Source: Meiothermus sp.
GTDB taxonomy: Bacteria > Deinococcota > Deinococci > Deinococcales > Thermaceae
Assembly (NCBI RefSeq): GCF_025060375.1
Contig: NZ_JANXCG010000015.1
Coordinates: forward strand, 1-64,000
Direction of reading: 5' to 3'
DNA: 64,000 bases
A program made the position numbers and the translations under genes. Shown piece after piece: positions 15,333 to 23,110 of the stretch. The notes under the pieces are model-generated. The model was not told the DNA's origin. It made no database searches and saw only the letters and a list, made by a program, of their open reading frames with translations. Every line of letters starts with the position of its first letter. Within the stretch, counting starts at the first letter, position 1.

Positions 15333-15785
15333 CTAGCGTTTGAACCGCTCGAGGGAGGCCAGGTAACTTTCCAGCATGGCGCGGAACTGGCTCACAAACA
15401 GGTCACGCTCGTTGCGTACCTGCTCAATCTCGGTTCGGATGCGCTTCATCTGCTCGATGAGCTCCTGCAGGGCCACTTGACGCTCGGCTTCGGTCTCCCG
15501 CTTGATGAGCTCCGCTTCTCGCTCAGCCTGGGCCTTGATCTCCCGAGCAATGCGCTCCGCTGCCACCACCGCCCGCTTGAGTTCAGCCTCCCCCTCGCGG
15601 GCTTTGGAAAGCTCGGCCTCGAGCTCCCGTATGCGGTTGCGGAGCCTCTCGTTCTCCTCTATGAGCGCGGTCTGTACATCGGCCACCCGGGCCAGGTACT
15701 CCCGTACCTCAGCCACCGCATAGCCCCGCAACCCCAAGCGAAACTCTTGGTAGCGGATGTCCAGCGGGGTTAGGTCGCTTCCCAC
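15333..15785 (-). CDS. divIVA: DivIVA-family coiled-coil protein
   Basis: About 150 residues from GTG 15785; the ORF-track start is in another gene's frame. TPLDIRYQEFRLGLRGYAVAEVREYLARV is the DivIVA N-terminal membrane-curvature domain, followed by an almost unbroken Glu/Arg/Ala coiled coil to the C-terminus. DivIVA proteins mark cell poles or the division site and recruit partners. It follows yggS by 43 bp on the same strand, the usual yggS-to-divIVA neighbourhood of Gram-positives and Deinococcota. Confidence 0.85.
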   Translation of the reverse strand: MGSDLTPLDIRYQEFRLGLRGYAVAEVREYLARVADVQTALIEENERLRNRIRELEAELSKAREGEAELKRAVVAAERIAREIKAQAEREAELIKRETEAERQVALQELIEQMKRIRTEIEQVRNERDLFVSQFRAMLESYLASLERFKR

Positions 15786-15828
15786 CTGAAACTCACCCGT
15801 CTTGCGCCCTTCCACAGGCCCCAGACTA

Positions 15829-16485
15829 CTACACCCCCGCGCCCGGCTCGAAAAGGGCCCGGCCCACGCGGACCAAGGTGGCCCCTTCCTCCACCGCCAC
15901 CTCAAAGTCCCCAGACATCCCCATGCTGCGCTCAGCCAGGCCAAAGGTGTCGGCCAGACGGGAAAGACGGGCAAAGATGGGCCGCACCTCCTCAGGGTTC
16001 TCGGTGTAGGGGGCCACGGTCATCAAGCCTTCCAACCTAAGCCCCTCTAGCTCCCGCACCTGTGCCAGCGCCTCGGGCAACTCCTCTTCCAGAAAACCGT
16101 GCTTTTGCGGTTCGCGGCCCAGGTTGAGCTCGAGCAGCACCCGCTGCACCTTACCCACCTCGCGGGCCTTACGGGCCAGCGTTTCAGCCAAGCGGAGCGA
16201 GTCCACCGAATGGACCAGCTCAAAGCGCACCGCAAACTTGGCCTTATTCCGCTGAAGGGGACCGATGTAGTGCCACTCCGCCGCCAGCTCCGCCAGCTTG
16301 GGCAGGGCCTCCTGAATGCGCGACTCACCCAAGGCAAAAGCCCCGTACCGCAATACCCGGTCCCGAATCTCCGGCACGGTGTGGCCCTTGGTTACCGCAA
16401 CTAGCCGTACCCCTCGGGGGTCCCGGCCAGCCCTCCGGCAGGCACGCTCAATCCGATCCAAAACCTCAGGCAGACCCATCCTCAC
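15829..16485 (-). CDS. yggS: PLP homeostasis protein YggS
   Basis: 218 residues. VRLVAVTKGHTVPEIRD carries the PLP-binding Lys; FALGESRIQEALPKLAEL, EWHYIGPLQRNKAKF and LELNLGREPQKHGF follow the YggS/PROSC barrel, and MGMSGDFEVAVEEGATLVRVGRALF closes it. It buffers pyridoxal phosphate and has no known catalytic activity. GTG start overlaps the punA stop (GTGA). An ATG two codons in is the alternative start. Confidence 0.92.
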   Translation of the reverse strand: MRMGLPEVLDRIERACRRAGRDPRGVRLVAVTKGHTVPEIRDRVLRYGAFALGESRIQEALPKLAELAAEWHYIGPLQRNKAKFAVRFELVHSVDSLRLAETLARKAREVGKVQRVLLELNLGREPQKHGFLEEELPEALAQVRELEGLRLEGLMTVAPYTENPEEVRPIFARLSRLADTFGLAERSMGMSGDFEVAVEEGATLVRVGRALFEPGAGV

Positions 16486-17309
16486 ATCGCCGCCAGAATT
16501 CCCCGCACAAAACGGCGGAAAAGGGCGCCACTGCGGGCCGCAGTGGCCAGCACCTCCTGCTCGGTGGCGTGGTGGTCCCGCTCAGGTATGGCCATATCGG
16601 TGATGGTGGAGAGGCCCAGGACGCGCGCCCCTAAATGGCGCAGGGCAATCACCTCCGGTACCGTGGACATACCGATGGCATCAGCCCCCAGGCTGCGCAG
16701 CACCCTCAGCTCGGCCCGGCTGGCAAACTGCGGACCTGGCCACCAGGCGTAAACCCCTTCCCGCAGGGTGAAGTCCTGTGCGCGGGCCACCCTTTGGGCC
16801 AAGGCCCTGAGGCCCGGGTCATAGGCGTCAAAGGTCACCGGGAAACGCGGCCCCAGCCGCTCGTCGTTGGGACCGGTAAGGGGCGAGAGGGCCGCGTAGT
16901 TGATGTAGTCGCTGTGCAGCATCAGCTCCCCAGCGTTCCAAGCCGGGTTGAGACCGCCAGCCGCCGAGGTCACCAGAAAAGTCCTCGCGCCCAGGAAGAA
17001 GCCCACCCGCACGGGGAAGACCACCTGGGCTGGGGTATAGCCCTCGTACACGTGCACCCGGCCTTTGTAGGCAAGTACCCGTTTACCCTCCAAGTGCCCC
17101 AATATGAGTCTTCCCTCGTGCCCCGGGGCGGTGGAGCGGGGGAAGTAGGGCAGCTCGGTGTAGGGGAAGTCCGCAACCACCTCTATCTCATCGCCCAGGG
17201 GCCCCAGACCCGACCCCAGCACAATGCCCACCTCGGGGACAAAGTCGGTGCGGACCCGGATGTGGCTTACGACCTCCTGTATTGGCTCGTAGGGTGTATC
17301 GCCTGGCAT
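16482..17309 (-). CDS. punA: purine nucleoside phosphorylase, probably 6-aminopurine-selective
   Basis: 275 residues, trimeric PNP family: VGIVLGSGLGPLGDEI (phosphate loop), RSTAPGHEGRLILG (His), VTSAAGGLNPAWNAGELML and GADAIGMSTVPEVIALRH. Two base-recognition positions differ from guanosine/inosine enzymes: the Glu after GPxF is Ala (GPQFASRAE) and the Asn in the STITN-type motif is Asp (STITDMAIP). Asn to Asp at this site is known to favour adenine nucleosides. It starts leaderless: TAGGAT lies 8 nt before the ATG. First gene of a punA-yggS-divIVA set. Confidence 0.88.
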   Translation of the reverse strand: MPGDTPYEPIQEVVSHIRVRTDFVPEVGIVLGSGLGPLGDEIEVVADFPYTELPYFPRSTAPGHEGRLILGHLEGKRVLAYKGRVHVYEGYTPAQVVFPVRVGFFLGARTFLVTSAAGGLNPAWNAGELMLHSDYINYAALSPLTGPNDERLGPRFPVTFDAYDPGLRALAQRVARAQDFTLREGVYAWWPGPQFASRAELRVLRSLGADAIGMSTVPEVIALRHLGARVLGLSTITDMAIPERDHHATEQEVLATAARSGALFRRFVRGILAAM

Positions 17310-17338
17310 ACCCTAAAATCCTAACAGAACCAGCCCGC

Positions 17339-17437
17339 CTAGCCCATAAACAGCAGTAGCAAGGCCAGCACCAAAGGCGACAAGAGGGTTTCCTGCAGCG
17401 TCTGGAACAAGCCCACCGGAAAGACCTTCTCCCTCAT
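17339..17437 (-). CDS. possible 32-residue single-helix membrane peptide
   Basis: An ORF too short for the track: ATG at 17437, TAG at 17339. MREKVFPVGLFQTLQETLLS is followed by PLVLALLLLFMG, one hydrophobic helix. No strong ribosome site is present (GGCCGATTGGGT precedes the ATG). It lies alone between punA and the broken protease. It may be chance or part of a decayed gene. Confidence 0.25.
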   Translation of the reverse strand: MREKVFPVGLFQTLQETLLSPLVLALLLLFMG

Positions 17438-17503
17438 ACCCAATCGGCCTCAAAGGCTAGCAGAAAGGGGCTTAACTCAGCCTTAACCGGACAAAACAAG
17501 GGG

Positions 17504-17850
17504 TCAAGGAGCCTGGCTCAGGTCGAGCATCCCCGCACCTACCGCCTGGGGGGGATAGGGCAGGGGTTTGGCGTGCTGTTGCAGGGCCTGCTGGACTTGG
17601 GCCGGGCTCAGGCTGGACCGGGCCGAAAGCCAGACTGCCACGGCCCCAGCCACCAGCGGGGTAGCAAAGGAGGTACCGGTGCAGCTGCCCGTGACCCCCC
17701 GGGCTGGGCGCAGTTGCGGTCGGTGCCTGGCACAGCCAGATCCATGTAGGGGCCTTGGGTGCTGTAGAGAGCGGGCTGCCAGCCAGGGGAGGCGAATCGG
17801 CTTTCCCTGAAGAAGTCCAGTATCCAGACGGGCACCGCTACCCCACCCCT
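17504..17850 (-). pseudogene. remnant of subtilisin-like (S8) serine protease
   Basis: Two adjacent frames together spell the C-terminal part of a subtilase. The upstream frame reads ALYSTQGPYMDLAVPGTD, the S8 pattern of a Gly-Pro-x-x-D-L-x-x-P-G strand. The downstream frame reads CTGTSFATPLVAGAVAVWL with the catalytic Ser. The switch falls at a run of six C (G on the coding strand) at 17695-17700, consistent with a one-base indel. No catalytic Asp or His region precedes it; an in-frame TAG ends the reading upstream. This is a truncated and frameshifted gene next to a SARP regulator. Confidence 0.7.
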
Positions 17851-17936
17851 TCCCTAACCCTCTGGGGTGAGGCAGGCGCAGAAAAACCACCGCGGACAGG
17901 CCCACCCCCACGGCAGACAGCCTAACACAGGGGGTC

Positions 17937-19655
17937 TCAACGCGGCCTGAACACCCCCAGCCGGCTCTGATACCGCTCAGCCAGCGCGGTGTACTGGGCT
18001 TCCCTCAAAAGGGCAATGGCCTCTTTCAGGCTCTCTGGATCGTTTTGCAATTCGGCCAGGTTGGCCATCACCGCCGCCGTCAACATCCACTCTCGGCCCT
18101 CCCGAGCCGAGCGCAGGGCCTCGCGGTAAGCTGCTTCAGCCCGGGCCCCCTGCCCCTGCCGATGGTAGAGGGCCCCCAGGTTGTTCCATGCCCGGCCCAG
18201 CGCCTCTAGACTTCCCGCCTGCTGGGCCGCCTCCAAAGACTCCCGGTACAGCCTCTCGGCCTCCTCCACCCGGCCCTGTTTCTCCCGCACCACGCCGAAG
18301 TTGAGCAAAACCCTGGACCGCAAAAGCGGCACCTCACCCGCAGCCCGCAAGGCTTCCCCCAGCACCTCCTCGGCCTCTGGGCTTCCTGCCTCCAAAAGGG
18401 CCACCGCACGGTTGTTGAGTGCATCCACCTGCCGCCCTGCTTCTCCTGCGGCAAAAAAGCGCACCGCAGAGCGGGCAAAAAGAGCTGCAGCCTCCTGGAA
18501 GCGCCCTTCGCTAAAGGCCAGCAGGCCCTGCAGGTTGAGGGCCTCCCCCTGCGCCCAGGCACCCCCCCTTGCAGCCTGGCCGACCAACCCCTTGGCCTCC
18601 TCCACCCGGCCCAGCCTGAAGAGCAGAGCACCCCGCAACGCCGCCGCCTCGGGGCCTTCCAGGTTTCCCTCCTCGAGCTCCTCCAAGGCTTCCACGTAGC
18701 GTCCCATCCGCTCCAAAGCCCTAGCCCGCAGCAAGCGGGCCTGGGGCACCCGGCCCAGCCCCTCCAGAAGGCGGTAGGTCCCCTGAGGGTCCTCCGAAAG
18801 CAGCCGGTGGGCTTCAGTCAAGAAGGCCTGGGTCGCTCTAGGCCAGTCCTCCTCCTCCCACAGCGACCGGGCCAGCCGGTAGAACGGAAGGGCCTCCCGA
18901 AGGGGCAAGCACCGGGCCAACTCCAAAGCCACCTCCTGGGCCTCGAGGGGCAGCCGCTTAGAGTCCAGGCCCAGCAAGGGCGACGTTTGTCCGTCGTCCC
19001 CCAACAAACCCTCCGCGTAGAGGTGCTCCATAGCCCACGGTTCCAGCGAAAGCACCTCCCCAGCCCGCCCAGGCAGGTGGAAAAAAGCCCAGTAGGCCCG
19101 GCGCACCTCCCGGGGCAACGGGTCGGAGGCAGGAGGAGAAAGCTCGTGCCCCTCTACCGCCCAGCGCACCCCCCCGAGGCCCAGCACCTCTTCCAACAAG
19201 GCCTGCCCTCTCTCCGGGAAGCCCAAGGCGAAGTGGGCTCGAGCCTGCTTGGAAAAGACCTGATAGACCTCCAAGGCCACCTTCTCCCGCAGGGACCAAA
19301 CCCACTCCCCTAGCTCCTCTCCCAGCAACAGCTCCACCCCTTCTAGAAAAGCCCCCCGATAGAGCCTGCGCAGGGCCTCCAAATCGCCCAACCGCACAGC
19401 TTGGCGGAGGGCTTCAAGATCAGTGGGAACCCGAGCCCGCAAGACCTCACCCCCCTCCACCAGCCCTAGCGGGCGGAGCTGGTTGAGTGCGACCGACAGG
19501 CTGTTGAGCCCATCCTGAGCCCCGGGCCAAAACATCTCAGCCAGCCTGCGGCGGGGCTGCGGCCCCTCAATGGCCAGGTAGGCCACAAGGAGCAAGGGCT
19601 TGTTTCGGCGAAAGGGACTCCCCTCTAGAACAAGCCCACCCAGGGTGCGAAGCAT
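17937..19655 (-). CDS. SARP/BTAD-type transcriptional regulator with TPR repeats
   Basis: About 572 residues from ATG 19655 (MLRTLGGLVLEG, the usual start of this class; the ORF-track start adds 17 residues). Residues 1-75 form a winged-helix OmpR-like DNA-binding domain (RRNKPLLLVAYLAIEGPQPRRRLAEMFWP). A bacterial transcriptional activation domain follows, then many Ala/Leu-rich TPR units to the C-terminus (EALGRAWNNLGALYHRQGQGARAEAAYREAL). There is no AAA or NB-ARC ATPase between them. The decayed S8 protease lies immediately downstream and may have been its target or partner. Confidence 0.8.
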   Translation of the reverse strand: MLRTLGGLVLEGSPFRRNKPLLLVAYLAIEGPQPRRRLAEMFWPGAQDGLNSLSVALNQLRPLGLVEGGEVLRARVPTDLEALRQAVRLGDLEALRRLYRGAFLEGVELLLGEELGEWVWSLREKVALEVYQVFSKQARAHFALGFPERGQALLEEVLGLGGVRWAVEGHELSPPASDPLPREVRRAYWAFFHLPGRAGEVLSLEPWAMEHLYAEGLLGDDGQTSPLLGLDSKRLPLEAQEVALELARCLPLREALPFYRLARSLWEEEDWPRATQAFLTEAHRLLSEDPQGTYRLLEGLGRVPQARLLRARALERMGRYVEALEELEEGNLEGPEAAALRGALLFRLGRVEEAKGLVGQAARGGAWAQGEALNLQGLLAFSEGRFQEAAALFARSAVRFFAAGEAGRQVDALNNRAVALLEAGSPEAEEVLGEALRAAGEVPLLRSRVLLNFGVVREKQGRVEEAERLYRESLEAAQQAGSLEALGRAWNNLGALYHRQGQGARAEAAYREALRSAREGREWMLTAAVMANLAELQNDPESLKEAIALLREAQYTALAERYQSRLGVFRPR

Positions 19656-19740
19656 AGCTAAGAGGTCATGATACCCGTCAATCCCCCAAAGCCTATGAGT
19701 AAACAACCCAACGCGGTGAGCTTCGGACCACCCCCACCCG

Positions 19741-21207
19741 TTACTGCCTGCTCAGGAGCTCCACCAGCGTCCGGACCCCAAAACCGGTTCCCCCGGCCGG
19801 GCCCAGGGGGTGCTCCTTCTCGCTGTAGGCTGGGCCCGCGATGTCCAGGTGTGCCAGGGGTTTCTCGGTAAATTCACTCAAGAACAAGGCCGCTGTGATG
19901 GCCCCCGCCGAGCGGCTACGCCCATGGGTGTTCTTCAGGTCGGCGGTTTCCGACCTGAGCATCTCCCGGTACTCCTCCTCCAGGGGTAAGGGCCAGACCT
20001 TCTCGCCGGCCCGCTCGGCCGCCTCCCGTACCTCACGGCCCCAGCGAGGGTCGTTGGCAAAAAGCCCGGCCACCTTCTCCCCCAGGGCCACCACGCAGGC
20101 CCCGGTCAGGGTGGAAAGCTCCACAATGGCCTGAGCCCCCTGACGGTCCGCGTAGGTAATGGCATCGGCCAGGGTCAGCCGCCCCTCGGCGTCGGTGTTG
20201 AGGACCTCAATGGTCTTCCCGGAAAGGCTCTTCAGCACATCCGAAACCCGGTAGGCGCGCCCCGAGACCATGTTCTCGGCCGCGGCCACATAGGCCCGTA
20301 CCTCAACCGGGGGCTTCAGCTTGGCAATGGCCCGCATGGCCGCCAGCACCGCCGCCGCACCGGCCATATCGCCCTTCATGGTGATCTGGCTCTCGGAGGG
20401 TTTCAGCGAGTATCCCCCGGTGTCGAAGGTCAGCCCCTTACCCACCAGGGCGACGACCCGCTCCGCCGGACCCTCAGGCCTGTAGGTGAGCTGGATGAAG
20501 CGGGGGGGGTTGGCCGACCCCTGGGCCACTGCATAGAACGCCCCCATGCCGGCCTCCTGTATTCGCCCCTCATCCCAAACCTCCACCTGAAGACCCAGCT
20601 CCTGGGCCATTCCCTCGGCCCGCCGGGCCAGCTCAACCGGGGTAAGGATGTTGGGGGGCTCGTTCACCAGGTTGCGGGCGTAGTTGACCGCCTCGGCCAC
20701 CACCTCAGCCCGCGCCACTGCCGGGCCGGAAGAGCGGGCCAACCAGAGGCGCAGCCGCTCAGCCCTCCTCACCTCGGTCTTGTAACCGCTCCACCTGTAC
20801 CCCCCCAGAAAGGCCCCTTCAGCCAGGGCGTAGCTGGCCTCCCTCTTGCCGAATTTCTCTGCCAAGAAGGTCTCGGCGACGGCCTCCCTGAAGCCCAGCC
20901 GGGCCACCTCCCGCACCAATCGGGCCCCTGCTTGCCGCACAGTCTCCAGGCTCACGCCGCGCTTTTTGCCCAGCCCAAAGAGCAGGGCAAAGCCGGGCTC
21001 CCTCCCCTCTTCCAAAGAGACCAGCAGGGTCTCCCCAAACTCCCCCCTGAAGTGAAGGGCCTCCATGGCCCGCGAAAGCCGCCCCCGATGCTGGATGTCC
21101 AGCCTTCTCCCCTCCTCGCTCAGCTCGCCCCCCCAGACCCCAACCACTGCCAAAGGAGCGTGAATCTCGTCCAAGGACCGGCGCGCAGACTTGAGTGTGA
21201 GTTCCAT
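19741..21207 (-). CDS. pepA: leucyl aminopeptidase (M17)
   Basis: 488 residues from ATG 21207; the ORF track overruns upstream. It has the M17 catalytic half: VGKGLTFDTGGYSLKPSESQITMKGDMAGAA (Lys and Asp metal ligands), the NTDAEGRLTLADAITYA signature, and TGACVVALGEKVAGLFAND. The enzyme removes N-terminal residues from peptides using two metal ions, as a hexamer in the cytoplasm. TATATT lies 10 nt before the ATG, so the mRNA would be nearly leaderless. No operon partner. Confidence 0.92.
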   Translation of the reverse strand: MELTLKSARRSLDEIHAPLAVVGVWGGELSEEGRRLDIQHRGRLSRAMEALHFRGEFGETLLVSLEEGREPGFALLFGLGKKRGVSLETVRQAGARLVREVARLGFREAVAETFLAEKFGKREASYALAEGAFLGGYRWSGYKTEVRRAERLRLWLARSSGPAVARAEVVAEAVNYARNLVNEPPNILTPVELARRAEGMAQELGLQVEVWDEGRIQEAGMGAFYAVAQGSANPPRFIQLTYRPEGPAERVVALVGKGLTFDTGGYSLKPSESQITMKGDMAGAAAVLAAMRAIAKLKPPVEVRAYVAAAENMVSGRAYRVSDVLKSLSGKTIEVLNTDAEGRLTLADAITYADRQGAQAIVELSTLTGACVVALGEKVAGLFANDPRWGREVREAAERAGEKVWPLPLEEEYREMLRSETADLKNTHGRSRSAGAITAALFLSEFTEKPLAHLDIAGPAYSEKEHPLGPAGGTGFGVRTLVELLSRQ

Positions 21208-21344
21208 ATCCTGCGGGAATATAACACGAAACAGACCAAAGCTGGCCCTAAAAGCCCTTCGCTTACCCGCCCCTGTGGGGAACGCTGGTCTGCGCGCCAA
21301 TGGGGGATTGGGCCAAAGCGACCGGCGGGGCTTACCGGGAGCAC

Positions 21345-22214
21345 TCAGTCCAGCCGGAAGCGGGGCTCAGTCTCGTGCAAGCGCACCCGCTGGATGATGC
21401 GCTGGTCGTGTTCACCATCGTGGGTGCTGGCAATAACCGTTACGTAGTCGCGGATGGGGCTCCGCAAGACCTTTTTGGTGAGCACCTCCTCCACCTGGAA
21501 AATACCAGCGGAGTTGTTCATGACCACCCGGATCTCCACGGGCACCCGCTCCCCCTTCAGAATCTGCACCTCGTCCACCGCCAGGGCGCTGATGGAGTGG
21601 ATGTCCACCGAGCCCAGGGCGAAGGCTTTGCGTCCCCGGCCTTTGGTAATGTCGGTGCCATCGGCCACAGCGGTGATGCCCGCTTCTATGGTGAGGGGTT
21701 CGGGCTCGAGGTCGTGGCAGTGGATGGCGTGGAGCATGAAGGCCCGCAGCTCGGTGCGCTGCTCAGGGTCGCGGTATATCTTATCGAGGATGCGGTCTAG
21801 GATAGGTATGGCCAGCATCACGCTGAAGGCTTCGTGACGCACCCGGTGCACCTGGTTGCCGATATCGTGGAGCATGGTGGAGAGGAGCACCACCAAAAAA
21901 GCGTCGTCCAGGTCACCCACCCCGCTCTCGATGACGTCCGGCTTGACCCCATGGTCGGCAAGGAGCTGCAGAATGGTCACGCTGGCCGCACCGGTCAGAA
22001 GGGCGTGCACCCGTCCGTGGTCGTTGTAGCCCAGCTTGCGCACGGTGATGTAGTTGGCCATGTCCCAGTGGCCCCGGGCCTCGGGGTCGCTGCTCAGCAT
22101 CTCGTAGGCCGCCAGCGCCCTCGGGTAGCGCCGCAACCCCTCGCGAATTGCCAGGTCGGCCTCCACATAGAGCTTGGCCTTGGGCTGGGTAACCTGCACG
22201 GTGCGCTCGTTCAT
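21345..22214 (-). CDS. HD-domain metal-dependent phosphohydrolase
   Basis: 289 residues from ATG 22214, supported by GGAAGGCGG upstream; the ORF-track GTG would place this site inside the protein. HD motif residues are YNDHGRVHALL, LLSTMLHDIGNQVHRVRHE and LHAIHCHD, which together provide a metal site. The C-terminal 100 residues form a second domain with VRVVMNNSAGIFQVEEVLTKK. The class hydrolyses phosphomonoesters or nucleotides; the substrate here is unknown. It stands alone between pepA and the enoyl-CoA hydratase on the same strand. Confidence 0.75.
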   Translation of the reverse strand: MNERTVQVTQPKAKLYVEADLAIREGLRRYPRALAAYEMLSSDPEARGHWDMANYITVRKLGYNDHGRVHALLTGAASVTILQLLADHGVKPDVIESGVGDLDDAFLVVLLSTMLHDIGNQVHRVRHEAFSVMLAIPILDRILDKIYRDPEQRTELRAFMLHAIHCHDLEPEPLTIEAGITAVADGTDITKGRGRKAFALGSVDIHSISALAVDEVQILKGERVPVEIRVVMNNSAGIFQVEEVLTKKVLRSPIRDYVTVIASTHDGEHDQRIIQRVRLHETEPRFRLD

Positions 22215-22286
22215 GGCCGAACCGCCTTCCACAACCGATGGTAGGCCTAGAAGGCCCCACAGGCGGTGACAGGGAACACAAGCCCC

Positions 22287-23084
22287 TCACTCGCCCCTGA
22301 ACTGGGGGGTTCGCTTTTCCAGAAAGGCCCGAGTGCCCTCCCGCATGTCCTGGGTAGCGCAGGCCAGCCCAAAGAGGTCGGCCTCAATCTCCAAGGCCTC
22401 CTGCAGGTCCAGGTTCTCCCCCCGGCCCACCGCCTCCTTCGCCAGCGCCAAGGCCACCGGTCCGTTCCTGAGGATGACCGCGGCCAGCTCCTTGGCTGTC
22501 TCCAGAGCGTCCTCCCCCACCCGGTTAACCAAGCCCAGGCTCAAAGCCTCCTCGGCGCTCAGGTGCCGACCGGTAAAGATAAGGTCCAAAGCCCGGCCCC
22601 GGCCCACCAAGCGAGGCAACCGCTGGGTACCGCCAAACCCCGGGATGATGCCCAGCCCTACCTCGGGCAGTCCGAGCCGGGCCTTGGTGCTGGCCACCCG
22701 CAGATCACAGGCCAGGGCCAGCTCGAGCCCCCCACCCAACGCATAGCCGTTGATGGCCGCGATGGTAGGCAGGGGCAAGGCGGCGATTTCGTTGAAAACC
22801 GACTGGCCCAGGATTGCAAACTCCCGCGCGGCGAAGACGTCCTGCAAGGCCGCAATTTCACCGATGTCGGCCCCGGCCACAAAGGCCCGGCCTTCCCCAG
22901 TGAAGATGGCCACCCGCACCTCCGGGTCCTGGGCGATGACCTCAACCACATCGGCCAGCTCAATGAGCGCATCCTGGTTGAGGGCGTTGAGGGCCTGGGG
23001 CCGACGAAGGGTGACGATGGCCACACGGTCTTCTACCTGGTAGCTCAGGTGCTCAAACTCGGGGGCCTCACTTGGCGGGGTCAT
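22287..23084 (-). CDS. enoyl-CoA hydratase
   Basis: 265 residues, crotonase fold. The oxyanion-hole segments are FVAGADIGEI and INGYALGGGLELALACD, the latter with the first catalytic Glu. The second catalytic Glu lies in GLPEVGLGIIPGFGGTQRL. It hydrates trans-2-enoyl-CoA in fatty acid breakdown. It lies 26 bp after polA's upstream neighbour region on the same strand without other beta-oxidation genes. The family is sure; the chain-length preference is not. Confidence 0.88.
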   Translation of the reverse strand: MTPPSEAPEFEHLSYQVEDRVAIVTLRRPQALNALNQDALIELADVVEVIAQDPEVRVAIFTGEGRAFVAGADIGEIAALQDVFAAREFAILGQSVFNEIAALPLPTIAAINGYALGGGLELALACDLRVASTKARLGLPEVGLGIIPGFGGTQRLPRLVGRGRALDLIFTGRHLSAEEALSLGLVNRVGEDALETAKELAAVILRNGPVALALAKEAVGRGENLDLQEALEIEADLFGLACATQDMREGTRAFLEKRTPQFRGE

Positions 23085-23110
23085 AGCCTACCTCCAACGG
23101 CCCAAGCATA

